From positions 1 to 29,716 of the forward strand of contig DFQC01000063.1 in the NCBI GenBank assembly GCA_002377585.1: a stretch of DNA of 29,716 bases, read 5' to 3'. A program made the translations under genes and the position numbers. Positions 1 through 7,352 of this stretch are shown in pieces (within the stretch, counting starts at the first letter, position 1; each line of letters starts with the position of its first letter). The notes below the pieces were generated by a model. The model ran no database searches and was not told where the DNA came from. It saw nothing but the letters and a program-made list of their open reading frames with translations. The DNA comes from Anaerolineales bacterium UBA3499 (lineage in GTDB: Bacteria; Chloroflexota; Anaerolineae; Anaerolineales; UBA11657).

Positions 1-1
1 T

Positions 2-211
2 AAACGTTATTTCAATGGTAACGGAGATGCAGACAAAGTGGGAGGGGGCACCGAGTATTCATGGAGAGATTGGATGTCATTTGATACAGCAGGCACATAT
101 GACCTGCAAATGGTAGTTTGTTTAGACACAGCAGACTCTTGTAAGACCAGTACTCCACCCGGCAATAATTGGCACATTCTCTCCGGAGCCATTCCTGTAA
201 CAATTAAATAG
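2..211 (+). CDS. C-terminal end of a probable secreted or surface protein (truncated by window start)
   Basis: An open frame enters from the left edge and stops at TAG 209-211, giving 69 C-terminal residues. The peptide is rich in Gly, Asp, Thr and aromatic residues and contains a segment reading DTAGTYDLQMVVCLD followed by a second cysteine. This looks like the end of an extracellular beta-sandwich (CARDB/PKD-like) domain with a possible disulfide, and it ends in a short beta strand. No catalytic motif is visible. The stop shares one base with the GTG that opens the downstream glycosidase frame (TAGTG), so the two genes are probably one transcription unit with a related role at the cell surface. 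The domain guess is weak; that the frame is coding is moderately well supported by its length, composition and the coupled stop. Confidence 0.55.
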   Translation, partial: KRYFNGNGDADKVGGGTEYSWRDWMSFDTAGTYDLQMVVCLDTADSCKTSTPPGNNWHILSGAIPVTIK

Positions 212-3009
212 TGCGCCTAACAGAATACAGGCAGGAAAGCTTTATCAATATAACCAAGTTGTGTTTCCAAGAACAATTATGTTCGCATGTTGTAAGGCAT
301 TTTGATTTTAGCTTCCGTGTATTACTTCTATCTGCACTGTTGATGTTAGCCAGTTGTGCTACATTTCCAATTAATAATACACAAAAGGACGATACCCAAT
401 GTGAACTAAGTGGAACTAAATCAAAGCAAATTAATGACAATTGGTTATTCCGACTAGATCCTAATAACGTAGGGTTATCCAACGGTTGGCAGTATGGTGT
501 TGCAGACAAGAATGACTGGATTGCATTAATGCCCGGTGAACCTTGGGAAGCAAGCGGATTCAATTACGATGGAGTAGCGTGGTACAACACAAAAATCACA
601 CTGCCTGATTGGTCTGATATCTACCTAGGGTTTGGAAAAATCGATGACTTAGCAACAGTGTGGATTAACGGTAAACAAGTAGAGGCTTGGGTTAATCTAG
701 GGCCTGAAGTCATGCTTGTAGATTTAAGTAAATACGGAAAGGCTGATGATAATATAGAGATATCCATACGAATTGTTGACAAAGGAGGTTATGGCGGTAT
801 TAAACAGCCAGTGATTATAGGTCAACACCCTAGATTAGTGATAACCCCTTTACAGTACACTGCCTTACAAGCTTATACACATCCAGATTGGCCAATGCCA
901 GGATGGTCTAAAAATGAGCCTTATTCGTGGACCATGACAGGAAATTCCAACGGCTCAGAGGAAGCTCTTGTATCATCTGACGGATCAGTAACTCCTTGGG
1001 CAAAAGCACCAAGAACTGAAATATGGGTATACAACAAAAACAAAGAACTTTTGACTTATGCTGACCCAAACAAAATTGAGTTTTCCCTATCAGACTCGCA
1101 AGCACCTATACCAACTTGGAAATGGAAAAGTGCGGACGTGATTGTCACTAACACGCTTTTTGGTGATCACACCAATGAAGCTGTTCGATGGAAAGTAACC
1201 CTTGAAAATTACGGACAAAAACGTATTGATTTGAATATGATGTTATCCGTGAGACCCTTTGCAACAAATGCTAACTCTGTGCCTATATGTCAAATAAACA
1301 CTCAACACAAGCAAAAAATGTGGGTGAACAATAAACCTTTCCTAGCCGCCGCTATACCAGCCAAACACACAGGTGCTGGCCAACTATCCGACACTATGTA
1401 TGCAGCTTTAAACGGAACTGTTCCTTCTAGAAGGATTGTAACGGACTCTACTTATGGATCTTTGGCTGCCATATGGTCATATCCTGTCAATCTTAATCCA
1501 GGAGAGACCAAAGATTTCCATTTTGCATTTCCTGAGACTCCTGAATCGGATTTTCCAAACGTAAGAGTACCAATTGACCAACAACTCAACAAAGCCTTAG
1601 ATCACTGGGAGCAAGAAACTGGGGCCGTCACTATAGCAATTCCTGATTCATCAGTACAAAACGCTCTAAACGCATCCCTAGGCTACTTGTTACTATCATT
1701 AGACCCTGATGGACCTCATCCTGGTCCACTTGCGCATGATGCAGTATGGGTAAGAGACGCAGCATACACAGGGCTAGCTGCACTCCAATTTGGTCATACA
1801 GAAAATGTACGGAGCACTATTACTTCAACTTTTGAATCACAGGAGAGAGAAGGGCGCATACCGCCAATCCGTGGTAAGAACGCACCATGGGATGACAATG
1901 AATGGGATTCGCAAGGCCAGTCAATATTCTTAGCATCTCAATATTACCGGTATACTAATAATGATTCACAAGTTAGAGAATGGTATCCCAACATACGTTT
2001 GGCCGCACTATACATTTCAAACTTAATATCAAAAAATACAAGCTTAAATAGTGCCACTAAAGGACTATTACCACCAAGCAAAAGCGCCGAGGATTTAGGA
2101 CCTGCTGATTGGCACCACTATTGGGACAACTTCTGGGCAGTTACTGGGCTCGAGCAAGCTGCTTTTATAGCAAAAGAGCTTGACCAGCACGATGATGCTA
2201 TATGGATGACTTCAGAAGCTAATGCTCTCAGAAGAGCAATATTGGATTCTATCAGAGTCGTGATGGGTCCTGACCCTGCATACATTCCTGGAGCAATAGA
2301 ATCTACAACTGGGTCTGCAATGGCGCGGGGTACTGTATCTGCGTTATGGCCAAATGAAGTGCTTCCGAGAAACACTGAATTAATTGCTAAATCGTTTGAT
2401 ACATACCACAAATTATGGATAGAGCCAGATAATGGGGGTTTCCGCCACCTAGGTGGACAATTCTGGCCTTACGGCGGTCTTGAGCTTGCTCACGCTTACT
2501 TAAAAATAAACCGTGCTGACGTATTACATCAAATATTAAGTTGGACCTTACGAAACCAGACGCTACCAGGTACATATGCATGGGCAGAACAAGTTAATCC
2601 AGTAAATGGGGGGTTTTCTGGGGGTGACATGCCACACGCCTGGGCCGCAGCTAGCTTCGCCACTCTAGTGAGAGAAATGCTCATGTCGGAACAGGACGGT
2701 GCTTTAGTGTTGTTACAAGGCACCCCGGAATGGTGGTTGGTTGAATCTAGAGAAATAACACTCAATAATGCTCCAACTCACTATGGCAACATCAACTTTC
2801 ATACGAGCAATGATATTATCCCAACTGAATATGGTTGGGATGGTAAGCTAACTATAAATCTGTCTGGTGCTTCTCCACCCAATGGTTATAGATGGACTTT
2901 ACCTAATATACCCGATGCAATTTCGGGTCCCTCTGGTATGAAAATCGAAAATGGAGTGTTGATTATACCTAGTGGAAACAATGAAATAGAGCTAGATTTC
3001 AAACCATAA
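211..3009 (+). CDS. Lipoprotein with jelly-roll domain and six-hairpin glycosidase-like domain
   Basis: The 932-residue product has a hydrophobic stretch ending in a lipobox (LASC, Cys49 if GTG 211 is used), so it is probably exported and lipid-anchored. Residues about 75-210 resemble the sugar-binding jelly roll of glycoside hydrolases (WLFRLDP, GVAWYNTKI, ATVWINGKQV). From about residue 450 onward the protein resembles an (alpha/alpha)6 toroid: a WVRDAAY motif near 513, PWDDNEWDSQGQ near 555 and WAEQVNP near 793 are the sort of acid-containing motifs seen in GH15/GH63-like enzymes. The likely role is hydrolysis of an extracellular oligosaccharide; the substrate cannot be read from sequence. 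The start is uncertain: GTG 211 is coupled to the upstream stop but leaves a 36-residue n-region, and TTG 259 would give a more usual signal peptide but has no well-placed Shine-Dalgarno. Confidence 0.75.
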   Translation: MRLTEYRQESFINITKLCFQEQLCSHVVRHFDFSFRVLLLSALLMLASCATFPINNTQKDDTQCELSGTKSKQINDNWLFRLDPNNVGLSNGWQYGVADKNDWIALMPGEPWEASGFNYDGVAWYNTKITLPDWSDIYLGFGKIDDLATVWINGKQVEAWVNLGPEVMLVDLSKYGKADDNIEISIRIVDKGGYGGIKQPVIIGQHPRLVITPLQYTALQAYTHPDWPMPGWSKNEPYSWTMTGNSNGSEEALVSSDGSVTPWAKAPRTEIWVYNKNKELLTYADPNKIEFSLSDSQAPIPTWKWKSADVIVTNTLFGDHTNEAVRWKVTLENYGQKRIDLNMMLSVRPFATNANSVPICQINTQHKQKMWVNNKPFLAAAIPAKHTGAGQLSDTMYAALNGTVPSRRIVTDSTYGSLAAIWSYPVNLNPGETKDFHFAFPETPESDFPNVRVPIDQQLNKALDHWEQETGAVTIAIPDSSVQNALNASLGYLLLSLDPDGPHPGPLAHDAVWVRDAAYTGLAALQFGHTENVRSTITSTFESQEREGRIPPIRGKNAPWDDNEWDSQGQSIFLASQYYRYTNNDSQVREWYPNIRLAALYISNLISKNTSLNSATKGLLPPSKSAEDLGPADWHHYWDNFWAVTGLEQAAFIAKELDQHDDAIWMTSEANALRRAILDSIRVVMGPDPAYIPGAIESTTGSAMARGTVSALWPNEVLPRNTELIAKSFDTYHKLWIEPDNGGFRHLGGQFWPYGGLELAHAYLKINRADVLHQILSWTLRNQTLPGTYAWAEQVNPVNGGFSGGDMPHAWAAASFATLVREMLMSEQDGALVLLQGTPEWWLVESREITLNNAPTHYGNINFHTSNDIIPTEYGWDGKLTINLSGASPPNGYRWTLPNIPDAISGPSGMKIENGVLIIPSGNNEIELDFKP

Positions 3010-3033
3010 TTAATCTGTAGAAACTTTTCTTGT

Positions 3034-3062
3034 TTGACTAGCCTACATAGCAGAGGTATAAT
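3034..3062 (+). promoter_or_regulatory. Sigma70-type promoter P1 for the rpsA leader
   Basis: TTGACT (3034-3039) and a perfect TATAAT (3057-3062) are separated by 17 bases, the optimal spacing. Transcription would begin near 3069, giving a leader of about 230 nt before rpsA. It lies just after the glycosidase stop and points at the ribosomal operon. Confidence 0.75.
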
Positions 3063-3106
3063 GCTCACCGGTTGGTTATGTAATTTTGTAAAAGGAGAGG
3101 TGCTAA

Positions 3107-3139
3107 TTGCACGCCTGCTGTATGGTAAAGAACGTTTAA
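3107..3139 (+). CDS. Possible 10-codon leader peptide upstream of rpsA
   Basis: A strong Shine-Dalgarno-like purine run, AAAGGAGAGG at 3091-3100, sits 6 bases before TTG 3107. The frame reads MHACCMVKNV and stops with TAA at 3137-3139. The frame lies between promoter P1 and the intrinsic terminator ahead of rpsA, the position expected for an attenuation leader. It has adjacent cysteine codons but no long run of one amino acid. TTG starts with strong Shine-Dalgarno sites are used elsewhere in this window, so the initiation signal is credible. The peptide is very short and could be a chance match. Confidence 0.3.
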   Translation: MHACCMVKNV

Positions 3140-3176
3140 GAGACCGATCAGCAGTGATTTAGTGAGTGATTAATAT

Positions 3177-3185
3177 TGCTATAAT
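3177..3185 (+). promoter_or_regulatory. Extended -10 promoter P2 for the rpsA leader
   Basis: The element TGCTATAAT (3177-3185) is a complete extended -10. No good -35 is seen at 16-18 bases upstream, as is common for extended -10 promoters. The start would fall near 3192, so a transcript would cross the terminator at 3225-3266 before reaching rpsA. Confidence 0.5.
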
Positions 3186-3224
3186 TATCGGGTTGTCGAC
3201 AGAAAAGGTCACGAGATTGAAGCT

Positions 3225-3266
3225 TCGGCATCTTGTCTGATTCTTAATGATGCCGATTTTTATTTT
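3225..3266 (+). terminator. Intrinsic terminator hairpin just upstream of rpsA
   Basis: TCGGCATC (3225-3232) pairs perfectly with GATGCCGA (3249-3256), an 8-bp stem with a 16-nt loop, followed by TTTTTATTTT. It lies 215 nt after the glycosidase stop and 31 nt before the rpsA ATG, downstream of two promoters. It may simply end the glycosidase transcript, or it may be an attenuator that controls read-through into rpsA. Confidence 0.65.
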
Positions 3267-3297
3267 AATGTAAATAGGTAAAAGTATATAGAACTAT

Positions 3298-4578
3298 ATG
3301 TCATATTCACCAAACCCTCAAACTGACGACTCTGACTTTGCTGCAATGCTCGAATCTTATATCGAGGTCGCGCAACCGGAGCAGGGAGAGCTTATCCAAG
3401 GAAGTATTGTGGAAATTAGTTCCGAGGGTATCCTAGTGGATTTAGGTCTAAAACGAGAAGGGTTGGTTCCAAACTCTGACTTAGAGCGCGCAGGGAAAAC
3501 TCGTGAAGATTACGAAGTAGGTTCTGAAATTGATGTTCTGGTAACAGTGCACGGATATGGAGCCAAAGGCCCTATATTATCGGTATATCAAGCACTTCAA
3601 CACCAATCATGGAAGGATGCTGAAGTTCTGTTAAATTCGGGTGACATTGTGAAAGGCACTGTGGAGAGCTTTAATAGGGGAGGTATCATTGTAACCTACC
3701 TTGACCTACCAGGGTTTGTGCCAGCATCGCACGTTGTTGGAATATCCAGAGGAATAGCTGAAGCGAGACGCAGAGAACTATTAGAGAGTATGGTGGGTAA
3801 AGAAGTTGATGTCCGTGTTATAGAAGTAGACCGTCAGCGTCACCGACTAGTATTGTCCCAGCGAGCAGCGCAACGATCAATCCGTGCAGAACAGAAGGAC
3901 CAGCTAATTTCAGAACTGTACGAAGGTCAAGTTTTAGATGGCACAATTATTAACGTCCGAGATTTCGGAGCCTTTGTAGATTTAGGTGCTGCCGATGGAC
4001 TTGTGCATGTATCCGAACTGGCATGGCAACAAGTAGACCACCCCAAAAACATTGTGCAGCCTGGGGAAGAAGTTAAAGTAATGGTAATCAAGATAGACCG
4101 TAAGCGGCAACGCATAGGATTAAGTATCAAGCAGTTGTTGCCTAGCCCATGGGACTCGGTAGAAGAACGTCTTGCTCCAGGACAAGATATTGTCGGTAAA
4201 ATCACTCGTGTGCTCGACTTTGGTGCGTTTGTTGACCTAGGCGAGGGTATCGAGGGACTATTGCATAATAGTCAAATACCTGAAGAATCTGATGATCTTA
4301 TTGTAGTGGGCAATGATATAAACCTACAAATAGTAAGTTTAGACGTTCAGAGACACCGCGTTAGTCTCAGTTTGGCAGACTCGTATGCAGCTCAAGAACC
4401 CGACATATCTGACGACGAGGAAGCGTTGCCAAACGCAGACACTGAATCTGATAGTGATATCGATTATATCTCCACAAATCAGGAATCTGCCGAACCTACC
4501 GATACAATCAACAACGAGACTGATAGTTCTTCCAAGGGAGGTGATAATCATGACGAAAGTAACAATCAAACCGAATGA
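3298..4578 (+). CDS. rpsA: 30S ribosomal protein S1
   Basis: S1 binds mRNA and helps load it onto the 30S subunit. The 426-residue product has four S1 (OB-fold) repeats at roughly residues 31-100, 115-190, 209-278 and 296-362. Repeats 3 and 4 carry the textbook pattern DFGAFVDLG followed by a glycine- and histidine-containing strand. After repeat 4 comes a tail of about 60 residues rich in Asp, Glu, Ser and Asn. Four repeats is shorter than the six of Escherichia coli and is usual outside the proteobacteria. The start has no convincing Shine-Dalgarno, a feature also known for the rpsA start of E. coli, where S1 represses its own translation. It is first in an operon with rpsU and infA, and its 3' end overlaps rpsU by 29 nt in another frame. 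Confidence 0.93.
   Translation: MSYSPNPQTDDSDFAAMLESYIEVAQPEQGELIQGSIVEISSEGILVDLGLKREGLVPNSDLERAGKTREDYEVGSEIDVLVTVHGYGAKGPILSVYQALQHQSWKDAEVLLNSGDIVKGTVESFNRGGIIVTYLDLPGFVPASHVVGISRGIAEARRRELLESMVGKEVDVRVIEVDRQRHRLVLSQRAAQRSIRAEQKDQLISELYEGQVLDGTIINVRDFGAFVDLGAADGLVHVSELAWQQVDHPKNIVQPGEEVKVMVIKIDRKRQRIGLSIKQLLPSPWDSVEERLAPGQDIVGKITRVLDFGAFVDLGEGIEGLLHNSQIPEESDDLIVVGNDINLQIVSLDVQRHRVSLSLADSYAAQEPDISDDEEALPNADTESDSDIDYISTNQESAEPTDTINNETDSSSKGGDNHDESNNQTE
4534..4545 (+). promoter_or_regulatory. Strong ribosome binding site for rpsU, inside rpsA
   Basis: AAGGGAGGTGAT at 4534-4545 is almost fully complementary to the 16S rRNA tail and ends 4 bases before ATG 4550. It fixes the rpsU start, which otherwise could be placed further upstream in the same open frame. 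It lies within the coding part of the rpsA acidic tail. Confidence 0.8.
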
Positions 4579-4744
4579 ATCTCCTGAAGACCTTCTTCGT
4601 CGTTTTCGTAAGAAAGTAATGAGAAGCGGTAATCTTGCTGCTGTTAGACAAAAACGATGGTTTGTTTCAAAAAGTGAAATGCGTCGCATTGAAAAAAAGA
4701 AAGCTATTAGGCGGTTACGCCAACGCAGACGTAGACCATACTAA
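4550..4744 (+). CDS. rpsU: 30S ribosomal protein S21
   Basis: The 64-residue basic protein matches S21: a short beta-like N-terminus (TKVTIKPNESPEDLLRRF), then a long helix with FVSKSEMRRIEKKKAIRRL and an Arg-rich tail ending RRRRPY. S21 sits on the platform of the 30S subunit and aids initiation. The open frame continues upstream to 4385, but that part is antiparallel in sense to nothing recognisable and is simply the shadow of rpsA. The start at 4550 is set by the strong ribosome binding site and by the S21 family length. It overlaps the rpsA stop by 29 nt, so the two are likely translated from one mRNA; infA follows 30 nt later. Confidence 0.92.
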   Translation: MTKVTIKPNESPEDLLRRFRKKVMRSGNLAAVRQKRWFVSKSEMRRIEKKKAIRRLRQRRRRPY

Positions 4745-4774
4745 ATTGATTTAGTCTATCTAAACAAAACTGAC

Positions 4775-5026
4775 ATGGCAAAAAAAGAAGAAAAAATAGA
4801 AGTAGAAGGTACGATTACTGAAGCTCTGCCTGGCACGCAATTTCGTGTTATTTTAGAGAACGGTCATGAAGTACTTGCTTATCTATCTGGTAAAATGCGT
4901 CGTTACTATATAAGAATACTACTTGGCGACAGAGTTAAAGTAGAGATGTCCACGTACGATCTTACAAGAGGTCGAATCACTTACCGATTTCCAAGCAGGC
5001 CTGCACCAAGTTCGACTAACAAATAG
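4775..5026 (+). CDS. infA: Translation initiation factor IF-1
   Basis: The 83-residue product is a single S1-like OB fold with the IF-1 signature: EGTITEALPGTQFRVILENGHEVLAYLSGKMRR, then GDRVKVEMSTYDLTRGRITYRF (split here by family strands). IF-1 binds the A site of the 30S subunit during initiation. The length is slightly above the usual 72 because of a Pro/Ser-rich tail of about 10 residues. No Shine-Dalgarno is visible before ATG 4775, although the gene is well conserved. It closes the rpsA-rpsU-infA operon, grouping three small-subunit initiation components. It converges on miaB across a 70-bp gap that has no clear hairpin-plus-T-run; only a CCTAGCTAGG palindrome lies at the miaB stop. 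Confidence 0.93.
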   Translation: MAKKEEKIEVEGTITEALPGTQFRVILENGHEVLAYLSGKMRRYYIRILLGDRVKVEMSTYDLTRGRITYRFPSRPAPSSTNK

Positions 5027-5096
5027 GTGTTAACTAAGCCACTTATTGTTGATAGTTTGCTTCCCTAGATTACAATAACTGATGGTTTTCTTCTTC

Positions 5097-6425
5097 CTAG
5101 CTAGGGGGGGCCAACTTACCTACCATAAACCATGGTCCAGCCCAGTTAATTTCAACATCAACAAGATTACCTGCCCATTCGCTATCGTCCTCAAAAAACA
5201 CAAGTTTATTGGTCCGAGTACGACCACGCCACCTATCCCTCTGATACCCTTCTACCAACACCTCCACTTTCTTTCCTAGTAATTGCCGGTTGATATCTGA
5301 GAGCACTGAGGCCTGGATATCGTCTAGTGTCTTGCGGCGACTTTCTTTTGTTTTAGCCGGAACATCATCTGCCATGCGCCTTGCAGAAACAGTACCTGGA
5401 CGTGGTGAATATTTGGCTATATGCACCTTATCAAATTTGTGTTCCAACAACAAATCACAAGTATCCTCAAACTGAGAATCTGTCTCACCAGGAAAACCTA
5501 CAATCACATCACATGAAATAGATCCATTAGGCATGAACATACGTATACGCTCTATCAACTTGCTATATTGTTCTACCGTATACCCTCGACGCATATTTTC
5601 CAAAACTTCATTGTTGCCTGATTGGACTGGCACCTCAATATGATCACATATTTTCGGCAACTCAGCAACTGTTCTAAGCAGCACATCGTCAAGATAATTA
5701 GGGTGTGAGGTCAAAAAACGAATACGTTCCAATCCTGCAATATCATGTACTTTCTCAAGCAATAAAGCTAGATTTGATTCGCCTGGTAAGTCATAGCCAT
5801 ATCGGTCAACTATCTGACCCAACAAAGTAATCTCCTTTACACCTTGCTGTGCTAAGGATCTACACTCAGCGACAATCTGATTAATGGGTCTTGATCTCTC
5901 AATTCCCCGACGAAAAGGAATAATACAGAATGTACAAGCATGAGAACACCCATATACAACCGGCACATAGCTAACAAAAGTAGTTCCACATTCATCGGCT
6001 GGTAAGAGTAGTTCTCCATCCTGTAAGGCATGACGCCTACCAACAACATCTATCTCTGATTTTTTTACCGCATGTTGTTGCTCAACAAGATTTAGCAACG
6101 GCTGAGGATCTGAAGGAGGTAAAAACACATCTATATCCGGAAATGCGTTAGCAATTTTCTTGTTCCCTTTTACACCAACCAAACAGCCCATTAAACCAAC
6201 TGTAAGATCGGGTTTAGTGTTTCTTTTAAGTTCACCTACACGATTCAACCAACCATAAGCCCTATCCTCAGCACTTTGTCTCACCACACAGGTATTAAGA
6301 ACAGCTATGTCAGCTTCCGCAATATGTTCTGTCTTAGTAGCACCTAGTTTTTCCAATCCGGAAGCAAGCCTTAAGCTGTCAGCAATGTTCATCTGACATC
6401 CTAGTGTATGTATGTGATATTTCAT
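5097..6425 (-). CDS. miaB: tRNA-2-methylthio-N6-isopentenyladenosine-37 synthase (MiaB family methylthiotransferase)
   Basis: MiaB is a radical-SAM enzyme that adds the methylthio group to i6A37 of tRNAs reading U-starting codons. The 442-residue protein begins MKYHIHTLGCQMN, the standard start of the family. It has the UPF0004 domain with three cysteines (TLGCQMN, NTCVVR, MGCLVG), the radical-SAM CX3CX2C motif CSHACTFC near residue 160, and a C-terminal TRAM domain from about residue 375. The open frame extends 26 codons upstream to 6503, but that extension overlaps the preceding gene and is Cys-rich and unlike the family, so ATG 6425 is chosen. It follows a methyltransferase gene by 47 nt on the same strand. 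Related MtaB/RimO enzymes are less likely given the MiaB-style motifs. Confidence 0.92.
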   Translation of the reverse strand: MKYHIHTLGCQMNIADSLRLASGLEKLGATKTEHIAEADIAVLNTCVVRQSAEDRAYGWLNRVGELKRNTKPDLTVGLMGCLVGVKGNKKIANAFPDIDVFLPPSDPQPLLNLVEQQHAVKKSEIDVVGRRHALQDGELLLPADECGTTFVSYVPVVYGCSHACTFCIIPFRRGIERSRPINQIVAECRSLAQQGVKEITLLGQIVDRYGYDLPGESNLALLLEKVHDIAGLERIRFLTSHPNYLDDVLLRTVAELPKICDHIEVPVQSGNNEVLENMRRGYTVEQYSKLIERIRMFMPNGSISCDVIVGFPGETDSQFEDTCDLLLEHKFDKVHIAKYSPRPGTVSARRMADDVPAKTKESRRKTLDDIQASVLSDINRQLLGKKVEVLVEGYQRDRWRGRTRTNKLVFFEDDSEWAGNLVDVEINWAGPWFMVGKLAPPS

Positions 6426-6472
6426 AGTTGCTCTATTTATACAATAATTTCCACAATAGTGTGCTGTCCTTT

Positions 6473-7243
6473 CTAACCAACAATGGTTCGTCCCACAACA
6501 CACACTTCTTGCAAATCAAACACTAAATCACCGTTGATATTTCTTGGGTTTAAATATTTAAGAGCTTCTTCTGGAGCTTGAAAAAGCATTACTTTGAGTT
6601 GTGTTCTCCTTTGAACCGAAATTGATTTTCTATCACAATATGCACTAAAACTTAGTGTTCTTTTGTATTGCTCCATGTATTCAATTTTTAATCCAACTTC
6701 ATAGAAGAATCTCTTCCAATCTGCACAAGTATATGAATGGTTGTGACTAGTGTCACGTAATCTTTCAAACGCATTGATGTGCCTAGCAGCGGATGGTTGT
6801 ACAGGACTACAACTATCTATTATTCCAACCGCTGCGCCTGGCCTACTAACACGCACCACCTCTTCCAAAAATCCTAAAACATCGGTAAAGTGATGAGGAG
6901 CAATGCGACAGGTAACTAAATCAAAAGTCTGTTTTGGAAACGGGAGCATATGAGCATCATGCTGACAACAACTAACATTACCTGCTTTATTATCTCCCAT
7001 TAATTCACGTGCGGCTTTTAGCATGGACACAGTGACATCTCCCGCAACAACATAATCTGAAATCGAACAAAGTCTCTTAGCTGTGTGTCCTCCGCCTGTA
7101 GCAACGTCAAGAGCTCGGTTGATTTTGGGTTCATGCAACAGTTCAATCATTTTTTCCAAGCTTTCTCCAGTTGCAAAACATGGGCTTCGCACATATTTCT
7201 CAGGATGGTCGTTAAACTGATTTTGTATATTAGTAAGATTCAT
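6473..7243 (-). CDS. Class I SAM-dependent methyltransferase
   Basis: The protein has a Rossmann methyltransferase core: motif I LDVATGGGHTA, an acidic residue ending strand 2 (VVAGDVT), the aspartate loop (CCQHDAHMLPFPKQTFDLVTC) and a strand-4 region resembling UbiE/Methyltransf_11 enzymes. The substrate cannot be read. I use ATG 7243, which gives 256 residues and matches the usual family beginning (IQNQF near the start). GTG 7270 is an in-frame alternative lying 1-2 bases after the predicted transcription start, so it would need leaderless initiation. The gene precedes miaB on the same strand by 47 nt and is divergent from the LysM gene, from overlapping promoters. Confidence 0.85.
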   Translation of the reverse strand: MNLTNIQNQFNDHPEKYVRSPCFATGESLEKMIELLHEPKINRALDVATGGGHTAKRLCSISDYVVAGDVTVSMLKAARELMGDNKAGNVSCCQHDAHMLPFPKQTFDLVTCRIAPHHFTDVLGFLEEVVRVSRPGAAVGIIDSCSPVQPSAARHINAFERLRDTSHNHSYTCADWKRFFYEVGLKIEYMEQYKRTLSFSAYCDRKSISVQRRTQLKVMLFQAPEEALKYLNPRNINGDLVFDLQEVCVVGRTIVG

Positions 7244-7278
7244 ATAATTATGTGTCGGAATGGGTACCACAAGTATAA

Positions 7279-7307
7279 AGCATAATTGACAACAATTTAG
7301 GGTACAA
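7279..7307 (-). promoter_or_regulatory. Promoter for methyltransferase-miaB
   Basis: On the minus strand TTGTAC (7307-7302) and TATGCT (7284-7279) are 17 bases apart. The start would fall near 7272. It overlaps the divergent plus-strand promoter at 7286-7313, so the two should compete for polymerase. Confidence 0.5.
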
Positions 7308-7313
7308 TATATT
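7286..7313 (+). promoter_or_regulatory. Promoter for the LysM protein gene
   Basis: A perfect TTGACA (7286-7291) and TATATT (7308-7313) are 16 bases apart, about 40 nt before the ATG. It overlaps the minus-strand promoter for the methyltransferase gene. Confidence 0.6.
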
Positions 7314-7352
7314 TAGCGTTATTGTTAGACTAGACTGAACAAGAGGCATAAA

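Noticed and set aside
3061..3165. A 34-codon frame starting at ATG 3061
   Set aside because: The ATG overlaps the -10 hexamer of promoter P1 and has no ribosome binding site; the region is better read as leader.
4385..4549. Upstream extension of the rpsU frame to 4385 (119 residues in all)
   Set aside because: This part lies wholly inside rpsA in another frame, does not resemble S21, and the ribosome binding site at 4534-4545 sets the start at 4550.
6426..6503. 26-codon N-terminal extension of miaB
   Set aside because: It overlaps the upstream methyltransferase gene, is unlike the MiaB family, and the standard MKYHIHTLGC start is at 6425.
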